Assembly: GCA_964418585.1 (NCBI GenBank)
Contig: CAYQMG010000175.1
Coordinates: 1 to 64,000 of the forward strand
Direction: 5' to 3'
Source: JAJRTE01 sp964418585
Lineage (GTDB): Bacteria; Myxococcota_A; UBA796; JAJRTE01
DNA length: 64,000 nucleotides
The notes under the pieces are model-generated. The model was not told the origin of the DNA, did no database searches, and was given only the letters and a program-made list of their open reading frames with translations. Both the position numbers and the translations under genes were made by a program. Shown piece by piece: positions 46,595 through 54,098 of this stretch; the first letter of the stretch is position 1; each line of letters starts with the position of its first letter.

Positions 46595-47604
46595 CGGTCT
46601 CCTTGGTGGCACAGGATCCTGGGGAAGCTTCCCCGGACCCGGGCACGGACCTCCAACAGTCCTGCCAGAAGTTGCGCGAACGCCCGGCGGTCCAGGTCGC
46701 CTCCCACCGGATACCGGGGAATGGCCAGAGGGTCGAAGCCGGAACGAATCCGCTCAAACCGGGTCGTGAAGCCCGCGCGGTAGCCAGCCGCTCGAGCCAT
46801 CGCGGCGATGGCTCCATTCCAGGCACCATCCGGATAGGCGACCAGATCCACCGGCTGTCCGATCAGATGTTGCAACAGACGGCGGGAGGCGCACAGTTCC
46901 TCCCTCGCCCGGTCAGGGGGGACTCGAGTCAACAGGGCGTGGGTCAGGCCGTGCGATCCCACTTCGATCCAGGGGGAATCAGCAAGCCTTTTCAATGACA
47001 CACGGTCGAGCAGGCGGCGAGGATGATCCTGACCGGCCACTGGAACGCCTCCTCGGCGTGATAGCTTGCGCGCCAACACCTCCTGCCGTCGGGCGTCAGG
47101 CAAGGTTTTGAGGTAGCGCACGAATGCATAGGCCTCGGCCAGCCCAGTCCCCTCATCTTCCCCGGTGCCGAGCCAGCGCTCGTACACCTGGTCCGGCCAC
47201 AGCAAGGCCTTGGACCCCACCAACCCAGCGGTCACGAATACGGTTGCGGACACACCATGGCGTTCGAGCACCGGCAATGCCAGGTCCAGGTTGTTCTGGT
47301 AGCCGTCGTCGAAGGTCACTGCCACACAACCAGGCGGAAGCGTTTCCGGAGAGGCAGGGTCTGCCATCTGCCGAGCGCGAACGACCGGCCGTGTACGGGC
47401 GAGGTATCGTATCTGGGCTTCAAACGTCGATATCTCCACCTGCGACCAGAGGCGTGGCCGCGTGCCATCAGGAACCACAGCGTGATACATCAGGATGCAC
47501 CGGGGCCGAAAGGCGTTCTGGATTGCGCGGCGCGCCAGGCGTCGAAGCGGGTGGGGCGCCGGTCGAGGGTTGAAACGGCCTCGGCGACCGCCGATGTGGG
47601 TCAT
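46591..47604 (-). CDS. polysaccharide deacetylase (NodB-like)
   Basis: Carbohydrate esterase family 4 enzyme of 337 aa. Metal-binding motifs are VTFDDGYQNN (catalytic and metal Asp) and SHGLTHALL (two His), giving an Asp-His-His triad. It removes N-acetyl groups from glycans. ATG at 47604 is the most likely start; ATGs at 47658 and 47676 are possible. No signal peptide is clear, though a basic N-terminus could anchor it. First gene of the leftward polysaccharide operon with the acetyltransferase and lyase-like genes. Confidence 0.88.
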   Translation of the reverse strand: MTHIGGRRGRFNPRPAPHPLRRLARRAIQNAFRPRCILMYHAVVPDGTRPRLWSQVEISTFEAQIRYLARTRPVVRARQMADPASPETLPPGCVAVTFDDGYQNNLDLALPVLERHGVSATVFVTAGLVGSKALLWPDQVYERWLGTGEDEGTGLAEAYAFVRYLKTLPDARRQEVLARKLSRRGGVPVAGQDHPRRLLDRVSLKRLADSPWIEVGSHGLTHALLTRVPPDRAREELCASRRLLQHLIGQPVDLVAYPDGAWNGAIAAMARAAGYRAGFTTRFERIRSGFDPLAIPRYPVGGDLDRRAFAQLLAGLLEVRARVRGSFPRILCHQGDR

Positions 47605-47763
47605 GGGTGTGCTGCTCCGGTGGTCATATCCGGGGGTACCCGGAGACGTGCGCGCCATCTCATCCTGCTTGATCATACGGGATCTGTGCCACAGGCGTCA
47701 ATGCTGGAACATCGACGACCCGGGCAGATGTCGACTCCTGGCTCGTGTGGTGTGCTCAGTGGT

Positions 47764-49500
47764 CTAGAGGAGGTCTCTGCGCATGGCCCGGATTCGCCGA
47801 TTCAACTCCTCGGAAGTCATGCGCCGGTACCGCTCCGGTACCAGGCTGCGCGAGGAGCACTCGAACACGGCCAGCAGCTCCATGTATTCGATCATTGCGG
47901 TGTCTCGAGATGGGATGAAGTCCTCCACGGCCCAGGAAAGGTCTTCCTCGGTGACCTGATCCCGACCATCGTCGTCGGCAATAGCGGCCGCAGTCGACAA
48001 GATGGCCTCGATCTCGGCGCCCGAGTAACCCTCGGTGGCAGCAGCCGCCACGTCCAGGTTCGTGATCTGGTGTGGGATCTTGTTTTTTTTCAACAGGGCC
48101 TCGAACACCTGCTTCCGCGCCGCTGCATCCTCCGGGAAGAAAAAGGGAATCTTCACATCGACCCGGCCCGAACGCTTCAGGTCGGCATCCAGCTTGTCGG
48201 GACGATTGGTCATCACCATGAAGATGATCCGACCGCGGTTCGTGGTATCGCTCATGAACTCCTTGAGGCGCGCGATCACCCGGCTCTCGGTTCCGCCGTC
48301 CTTCTCCCCCCCCGCACCGCTCAGACTCCGATCCGCCTCATCCACGATGACCACCACGTTGCCCAACGCCTTGACCACCCCGATAATCTTCTCCAGGTTG
48401 GCCTCCGTGGTCCCCACGTAGGAGCCCCGGAAATTCTTGAGCTTGATACAGGTCCAACCGCTTTCTCGAGCAAACGCCTCGGCCAGGAACGTCTTGCCTG
48501 TCCCCATCGGCCCCACAAACAGAATCCCCATGGGCACCCGGGACGTTCTGCCTCCGTGGATGGCCCTGACCACACGACGCAGTACGCGCTTGACCGCCCC
48601 CATGCCTCCCACCTGGTCAAACCCGTGCTTCGGCTCGACAAAAGCGACCAGACCATGACATTCCTGCTCGATGATGGCCTTTTTCCGTTCACGCACCAGA
48701 GCCATGGAAACCGGTTGACGGCTCTCCCACGCTTGCCGGAAAATGCCTTCGATCTGATTCCTGGAAAGACCGGCCGTCACGTCGACCAACCAGCGGGCGT
48801 TCTCCAGACCGTACTTCCGGCTCACGTAATCAAGAAACTCTTTCCGTTCCTCTTCGTCCGGCAAAGGAATCGGCACCAGGGCAAGCTGCGGATTGGTCAC
48901 AAGGCGTCGGTTGACATCGGAAACATTCTCGGTCACCAGGACCACAAGGCTGTCCGACCGGACCAACTCTGGATCCGTCGCCCACCGCTGAAGTGTGACC
49001 AGGTTGACCCGGTCGTCCGCACCCATGAATGCGATGTTGCCTTCGGGCGCCACGGTTTCGAGGAAATCGATGATCATGGCGCCGTGGGTGCCGGGTATCC
49101 GCATGTACTCCTCGACGAGTTCCAGGGCGTCGACCGTGTTCCTGGGAACGGGTGGGTGGACCTCCTGTTTTCCATGGATCAACCTGCCCGCATTCACGGT
49201 TCGGATAAACTGAGCCTCCATTTCATCGGTTGGGAAGGTGAGGCCCTGCGACTGGTTGTAGAATCCGACCACGTCTTTGGTTCGGACCAGGAACTGGTGG
49301 AGAAACTCTCGCAACGTGACAAACCGGCCCGAGCCGTCAGGTGCAGCCACCACGTCGTGGACATTGCCATGCAGCAAGAAAAGCGTCGCTTCTCCCGACA
49401 CGTAACGCTTTCTCACCTCTTCCGCCCAGAGAGGCACCACGGGCTCGGGAGACTGGGACGGGTTGCCACCTCCCTGACCAGAGTCTTCGGTCACTGCCAT
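47764..49500 (-). CDS. AAA+ ATPase, Ycf46-like, with degenerate N-terminal AAA module
   Basis: AAA+ ATPase of 578 aa. The C-terminal half has a complete AAA module: Walker A GPMGTGKT (330-337), Walker B VVVIVDEAD (382-390), sensor-1 MVMTNRPDKLD and arginine-finger segment KRSGRVDVKIPF. The N-terminal half has a similar layout without Walker A (TLFLLHGNVHDV, then VLVTENVSDVNRRLVTNPQLALVPIPLPDEEER), the pattern of Ycf46-like proteins. No protease domain follows, so it is a remodeller, not FtsH. It overlaps the coiled-coil membrane protein gene by 10 bases, which itself follows pspA. Likely acts on PspA-type filaments, by analogy with Vps4 and ESCRT-III; this is inference. Confidence 0.88.
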   Translation of the reverse strand: MAVTEDSGQGGGNPSQSPEPVVPLWAEEVRKRYVSGEATLFLLHGNVHDVVAAPDGSGRFVTLREFLHQFLVRTKDVVGFYNQSQGLTFPTDEMEAQFIRTVNAGRLIHGKQEVHPPVPRNTVDALELVEEYMRIPGTHGAMIIDFLETVAPEGNIAFMGADDRVNLVTLQRWATDPELVRSDSLVVLVTENVSDVNRRLVTNPQLALVPIPLPDEEERKEFLDYVSRKYGLENARWLVDVTAGLSRNQIEGIFRQAWESRQPVSMALVRERKKAIIEQECHGLVAFVEPKHGFDQVGGMGAVKRVLRRVVRAIHGGRTSRVPMGILFVGPMGTGKTFLAEAFARESGWTCIKLKNFRGSYVGTTEANLEKIIGVVKALGNVVVIVDEADRSLSGAGGEKDGGTESRVIARLKEFMSDTTNRGRIIFMVMTNRPDKLDADLKRSGRVDVKIPFFFPEDAAARKQVFEALLKKNKIPHQITNLDVAAAATEGYSGAEIEAILSTAAAIADDDGRDQVTEEDLSWAVEDFIPSRDTAMIEYMELLAVFECSSRSLVPERYRRMTSEELNRRIRAMRRDLL

Positions 49501-50315
49501 CTCGACACTCCTTTGACAGGGTCGACCGGGGTCCCCCGGCAGGGCCACTGCCGGATACGCGCGGCGTCAGCCTGGTAGGCCCCAAGTTCGCGGACTGTTC
49601 GGCGGGTGGTCTCGAGGCTGCTCACCAGAGCAGCCACGTCTGTGGCCAATTTTGCATCGATGTCGAGTGTTCCAAGTTGCTCCCTCAGGAAGAGCAGCGT
49701 CTGTTCGATGGCGCTCAACTGGCCCTCAAGCGTTTCCTTCTGATCGGCCAACTCCTCCAGTCTTGCAACGCGCTTCTCCAGCAACTCGACAGCCTGGCTC
49801 CGCCCCTCTCCAGCATCGTCGGCCGACCTCTTCCACGCGGCAAGATCCTTTTTCAGTTTGGGCAAGGAACTCGTCTCCAGAATCCCCCTGATACGCTGGA
49901 GCATGAGGGAAATCTCGAGGGCGCTTTCCTGAATCTCGTCCAGCGTCTCCTGGCTCACTTCGAGCGGCACGTCCGATCGCTCCGAAGCCTCGATGAGCAA
50001 CCTGGAGACCTCCCGGTATAGTTTTTCCAGCCGACGGTAGCGCTTGCGTGTGTCCTTGCGGAGTTCGGCCGCTTTCAAGGCCAGTTCATTGCTTCGCCTG
50101 GCCTTGGCGTCCAGGATGGCCTTCAACTGGACCCGCCGCGCGTACGCAGACGAACGCGCGAACCCGAACAGGTAGAAGGCTTCCAACACGCCACCTGCCC
50201 CCAGTGCCACCGCATGGCTATCCACGGCCAACGTGATGGCGAGCCACACCACCAGCCACAAGACGTGCCATGGCTCCTTCAAGGCATAGAGATACGGAGA
50301 CGGCTGCTGCGTCAT
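49491..50315 (-). CDS. membrane-anchored coiled-coil protein
   Basis: Unrecognised protein of 274 aa with two N-terminal membrane spans (about residues 17-33 and 35-52) followed by long coiled coil (about residues 60-250), rich in Leu, Glu, Arg and Lys. It lies between pspA (upstream) and the AAA ATPase, overlapping the latter by 10 bases, so it is coupled in translation. It could tether PspA or the ATPase to the membrane. The start at 50315 follows GGGGAG with short spacing. Confidence 0.72.
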   Translation of the reverse strand: MTQQPSPYLYALKEPWHVLWLVVWLAITLAVDSHAVALGAGGVLEAFYLFGFARSSAYARRVQLKAILDAKARRSNELALKAAELRKDTRKRYRRLEKLYREVSRLLIEASERSDVPLEVSQETLDEIQESALEISLMLQRIRGILETSSLPKLKKDLAAWKRSADDAGEGRSQAVELLEKRVARLEELADQKETLEGQLSAIEQTLLFLREQLGTLDIDAKLATDVAALVSSLETTRRTVRELGAYQADAARIRQWPCRGTPVDPVKGVSRWQ

Positions 50316-50434
50316 CTCTCTCCCCTTTCGTGCCCCGAAATCACGACGTTCTCCCGCCTGCCCGTCCTCCGCCTTCACCCCTTCCTACCGCATCGTTCGA
50401 GCCCGAAGGCACCGAGCATGAAACGGTATCCCGG

Positions 50435-51184
50435 TCACAACGATTTCTTGGCTTCTACCTGCGCCTGGACGGCGGTCCCCGCCGTGCTTTCCTGCGCCTT
50501 GTTCTGCTGCGCCCGCTTGAGCGCCTCGAGCTGGGCTCGTGCTGAAGCAGCCACTGTCTTCTTTCGAATGTCCTTCAGCTTTCGGTCCAGGCTCTCTTCC
50601 CCGATCTCAGCGCCCACCTCCGCCTCGGCAGCCATCTTGTGGATGCTCTCGCGGACTCCTTCCAACGCCTTCAGGTCGGCCTCCATGGACAGCCCGTCCA
50701 GGCTCTCCTGGATCTGGATACGTGCCTGCGCACTGGCCCGCTTGGCCAGCATCCGCTCCTTTTCGTCTTTCAGTTTCTGGATCTCGCCCTGGAACTCGAT
50801 CAGGCCCGATTTCGCCTCGTCCGCCTGGGCTTCTGCCTTTTCCAGTTCGACCTTGAGCCCGGCGATTTCCGAGGTGAGCGTATCCTTTTTCTCGATCAGG
50901 ATCAGCGCCACCTCGTCCTCGCCAGATTCCACCGCCACCGGGATCTGAGCCTGGATCTCGGCCAATTCCTTGGTCTTCTGCTCCAGTTCGGACTGCAGTT
51001 TGTTGCGCAGGTAGACCAGCCCCGAGACCGCCTTTTTCAGCTCATTGTAGCGCTTCGTCCGATCCTGTATCGCCGCTTCGTAGACCGCTTCGGGATGATC
51101 TTCCTCGAGACCCTTGATCGTCAGGCTCAAGAAACCTTTCCATAGATTACCCAAGCGCGCAAAAAAGCCGACTCCTTCAGCCAT
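50435..51184 (-). CDS. pspA: PspA/IM30-family membrane-remodelling protein
   Basis: Phage-shock protein A / IM30 (Vipp1) family protein of 249 aa, entirely helical with long coiled coil; the family forms ESCRT-III-like helical filaments that coat and repair inner membranes. The N-terminal FARLGNLWKGFLSLTIKGLEEDHPEAVY and heptads after residue 40 fit. It starts after GAGGTG at 51184 and leads an operon with a coiled-coil membrane protein and a Ycf46-like AAA ATPase. No pspF, pspB or pspC gene is adjacent, so control differs from the E. coli psp operon. Confidence 0.9.
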   Translation of the reverse strand: MAEGVGFFARLGNLWKGFLSLTIKGLEEDHPEAVYEAAIQDRTKRYNELKKAVSGLVYLRNKLQSELEQKTKELAEIQAQIPVAVESGEDEVALILIEKKDTLTSEIAGLKVELEKAEAQADEAKSGLIEFQGEIQKLKDEKERMLAKRASAQARIQIQESLDGLSMEADLKALEGVRESIHKMAAEAEVGAEIGEESLDRKLKDIRKKTVAASARAQLEALKRAQQNKAQESTAGTAVQAQVEAKKSL

Positions 51185-51448
51185 GGTTGCACCTCTTGTT
51201 GGGACGAGATGGACAGAGTTCGAGATCTGTCTTGAGTCGCGTTTCAGCCCTGCCCTGAAATTGCCAAAAACGAAATCGGTAGCTCATGTTACTCGAGGCG
51301 CCGGTCCGCTTCAAGCACAAATATGCGTCACGGATCGAAGGGGGCGCATCTTCCCCACGCCGGCTCGTGTTCCCGAGACCATCTGTGTTCGCTTGCCCCG
51401 AAAGCCTGCTCTTTGGGGCGGATCTCTCCTGTGCTCCAAAATCTCCGG

Positions 51449-52357
51449 TCAGGGCTTGCCAAGCACGATCACGTCCCCCTTGGTGATGTTCATCTCTGCT
51501 GCCAGGCTTCCCTGATTGACGGCCAGCACCATCTCGTCATGAGAGCCCCGCTTGGCCAGGCAACTGCCCGGAGGCACGTCGCCATAGGTCTTGACCCACT
51601 TGACCTGGAACCGCTTGCCGGCCACGGCGGCCTCGAGACGGTCTCCCATTGTGACGCCCAGCTTTTCCAGGTCTGCGGCCGGAATGTTGGTCTGAACGTT
51701 CCCGAAACCGTCGACAAGTCGCACCGTGCCGTAGATTTTCCCCTCCCTGGCCACTGCGGGGGGGGCGGTGAGAAGGTAGAGGGATGGGTGCTCGGGCCCA
51801 AGTCCCTCCACGCTCACCGTACCTTGAGCCAAAGCCGCTGCGGCCGGGCCATAGACATCCCGGCTCATGAAAGTGGATTCGGCCGGGTCAGCGAGCACGA
51901 CGGCCCGGTTGGTGATCCGATGTACCCGCTTGACCCGATAACGGACCGCGACCTGAGTAAGCACGCCGTTGTCCGGGCCGAGGTAGATGTGGCCATTCTC
52001 GGTCTCCATGGCGATGGGCGTGCGCGGCCGGCCCAACCCTGGATCGACCACAACCACGAAGATGGTCCCGGGAGGATAGTCCGCGGTGGAGAGCACCAGC
52101 GTCTGAGCCGCCTCGTCCACGTCGAACTTGCGAATGTCGTTGGTGATGGTGTCGACACGGGCGCCCGGGAAGTGCTTGTAGATGGCACCCTTCAGGGATC
52201 CGAGCATGTAACCGGTGGACCCGAAGTCGGTGAGGAGCATGATGAGCGGCGGAGGATCGCTGCTGTTCCCGCTTGCCGGCACGACCATTCCCAGGGACCA
52301 GGTCGTCACCAGGATTGCCAGCCACAGGCCCCCGTATCGTTTTGGACTTCGCCGCAT
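51449..52357 (-). CDS. exported S-adenosylmethionine hydrolase-family protein (DUF62)
   Basis: Member of the SAM hydroxide adenosyltransferase / fluorinase-like family, 302 aa, which splits S-adenosylmethionine to adenosine and methionine. Family blocks include LLTDFGSTGYM, the VVDPGLG segment and GPDNGVLT. A Sec-type signal peptide precedes them (about residues 1-30, with PASGN near the cut). Most family members are cytoplasmic, so export is notable. The start at 52357 has GGGAGGG upstream. It is divergent from the THX gene across a 361-base gap. Confidence 0.9.
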   Translation of the reverse strand: MRRSPKRYGGLWLAILVTTWSLGMVVPASGNSSDPPPLIMLLTDFGSTGYMLGSLKGAIYKHFPGARVDTITNDIRKFDVDEAAQTLVLSTADYPPGTIFVVVVDPGLGRPRTPIAMETENGHIYLGPDNGVLTQVAVRYRVKRVHRITNRAVVLADPAESTFMSRDVYGPAAAALAQGTVSVEGLGPEHPSLYLLTAPPAVAREGKIYGTVRLVDGFGNVQTNIPAADLEKLGVTMGDRLEAAVAGKRFQVKWVKTYGDVPPGSCLAKRGSHDEMVLAVNQGSLAAEMNITKGDVIVLGKP

Positions 52358-52718
52358 GGTTCCCTCCCTTCTTCCGTCCCCCGCATGCGAACCACGTTCC
52401 CGGACGACGGTTCACCTCCCCGACGCCCTTGCCCATAGCGTAAGGGATCAGTGAGACATCTTGCAAGTCCTTGTGCGTGATCGGAAACAGACCGGAACGG
52501 CTCGAGGAAAGCAACGGACTTGGCTTTTTTTTCTGGTCAGGCTAAGGTGGGCGTTGAATTGAACGGCCCGGGCCGGAGACGAGAGCCGGTCGCCCCCTCG
52601 AGCACCCAGGAGGAGGCTGGCCTGTCGCGAGGTGTGGTGCGCCATTCGTACTTCACCGGTCAAAGGGCCGCGCACGTCACATGAGAATCGAACTCGAGGA
52701 GCCCACAGGGAGGAATCA
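52358..52718. other. gene-free divergent region between SAM hydrolase and THX genes
   Basis: A 361-base stretch with no convincing ORF or RNA gene. It holds the ribosome site of the SAM hydrolase (minus) at its left end and that of THX (plus) at its right end, and a candidate plus-strand promoter at 52520-52548. I see no hairpin with a T tail and no repeat. Confidence 0.5.
52520..52548 (+). promoter_or_regulatory. weak sigma70-like promoter candidate for THX
   Basis: -35 TTGGCT (52520-52525), 17-base spacer, -10 TAAGGT (52543-52548, 3 of 6). A long T run follows the -35. It would give a leader of about 165 bases before the THX start codon. Confidence 0.3.
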
Positions 52719-52817
52719 ATGGGGAAAGGTGATCTGAGGACCAAGCGCGGCAAGATCTTTCGAGGCACCTACGGCGTGAAGCGCCCCCACAAGAAGGCGA
52801 AGAAGACCAAGAAGTAG
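52719..52817 (+). CDS. 30S ribosomal protein THX (short basic peptide)
   Basis: A 32-aa basic peptide, MGKGDLRTKRGKIFRGTYGV at its N-terminus, matching the ribosomal protein THX family first seen in Thermus (which starts MGKGDRRTRRGK). THX sits in the 30S head. The ATG at 52719 has GGGAGG five bases upstream; the longer upstream frame (from 52632) is not coding. Its small size makes it easy to miss. It converges on the Ca2+/Na+ exchanger gene. Confidence 0.9.
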   Translation: MGKGDLRTKRGKIFRGTYGVKRPHKKAKKTKK

Positions 52818-52882
52818 CCACCGAAAAGTAGCCAGAGCAGCCAACGCTGCCAAGCCTGTTCAGGCGAACGCGAACCACCGAC

Positions 52883-54016
52883 TCATCGAACCTTCTCTTT
52901 CAGCACCTTCGGGGTCTCCTTATCCCCGAGGGGTGTGGTGCGCAGTGTGCGCGCCCGGAAATGACGCACGATCGAGATCACGATCAACAGAATTGTTACA
53001 GGCAACACGAACAGCCACGTGACCAGGCTGACGGTATCCATGGCATCGTGGTGCGTGGAGGCCAGGATCAAGTAGAGGGTGTAGATCACGTAGTAAGTGA
53101 GGAACAGGCCACCCTCCCAGCGTGAGACCTCCCCCTGGGTGATGAACACCGGAACGCAGGCGAGCGCCACCGCGACCATGACTGGCAGATCGAAGCTCAC
53201 GGCCTCCACCGGCACGGGGATCCCACCACGGACGACCAGTGCGCCGATCCCGAGCACGCCCAGGAGGTTGAACAGGTTGCTCCCCACCACGTTCCCGGCG
53301 GCGATGTCCCGTTCACCCCGCACCACCGCCACCACCGAGATCGCCACCTCCGGCAAGGACGTGCCGATGGTCACCACGGTGAGCCCGATGATCAGGGTAC
53401 TCAGACCCGCCCAGGTGGCAAAGGCCACGGCTCCGTCGACCAGCCAGTGCGCACCGACCAGCAGACCGGCCAACCCCGCGCACACCATGGCCACGTCCCG
53501 GAGCCGTTGCTTGACCGACGCGCCCTCCACCGGGCCGGCCGAGACCAGATCCGCGTCCACATCCGGGGCACGCCCGGTCCGGACGCAATAGATGTTGTAG
53601 CCCACGAGACACAAAACCAACACCGCACCGTCAAGCCGCCCCAGCCACCCGTCCATGGCGAGGACAAACGCCAGAACCGAGGCCCCCGCCATGAGTGGCA
53701 CATCGATCCGAGCCAGTTGTCTCGAGACCGCCACGGGAGAGACCACAGCGACGATTCCAAGCACCAGAAGCACGTTGAAAATATTGCTCCCCACGATGTT
53801 GCCGATGGCAATCCCGGACTCTCCTCCTGTGGCGGAACGCAACGTGACAGCCAACTCAGGGGCGCTGGTCCCAAACGCCACCACGGTGAGGCCGATTGCC
53901 AGGGGGGAGATATGGAACGCCGCGGCCAGCCGTGCCGCTCCTCGCACCAAGATCTCCGCTCCGCCGACCAGGGCAACGATCCCTACGATAAACAGCACTG
54001 TCGTCCACAGTTCCAT
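52883..54016 (-). CDS. calcium/sodium antiporter (YrbG-like)
   Basis: Inner-membrane cation exchanger of the CaCA superfamily, 377 aa, about ten predicted spans. Both alpha repeats are clear: GTSAPELAVTL with GNIVGSNIFN, and GTSLPEVAISV with GNVVGSNLFN. These form the ion-binding core, so Ca2+/Na+ (or K+/H+) exchange is predicted. The start at 54016 has GGA-type ribosome site; upstream starts at 54061 and 54073 lack one. Upstream is the RND operon terminal gene, on the same strand, 82 bases away. Confidence 0.93.
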   Translation of the reverse strand: MELWTTVLFIVGIVALVGGAEILVRGAARLAAAFHISPLAIGLTVVAFGTSAPELAVTLRSATGGESGIAIGNIVGSNIFNVLLVLGIVAVVSPVAVSRQLARIDVPLMAGASVLAFVLAMDGWLGRLDGAVLVLCLVGYNIYCVRTGRAPDVDADLVSAGPVEGASVKQRLRDVAMVCAGLAGLLVGAHWLVDGAVAFATWAGLSTLIIGLTVVTIGTSLPEVAISVVAVVRGERDIAAGNVVGSNLFNLLGVLGIGALVVRGGIPVPVEAVSFDLPVMVAVALACVPVFITQGEVSRWEGGLFLTYYVIYTLYLILASTHHDAMDTVSLVTWLFVLPVTILLIVISIVRHFRARTLRTTPLGDKETPKVLKEKVR

Positions 54017-54098
54017 GGGTATCCACGTCTCTCGGCGTGCAACCCGACTGGACGCGGCCATCTCTTTCGGCACGACCGTCCTTGCCCGGGCGCAGCGC

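Noticed and set aside
47257..49578. 773-codon plus-strand ORF over the AAA ATPase
   Set aside because: Antisense to a well-defined AAA gene with Walker motifs.
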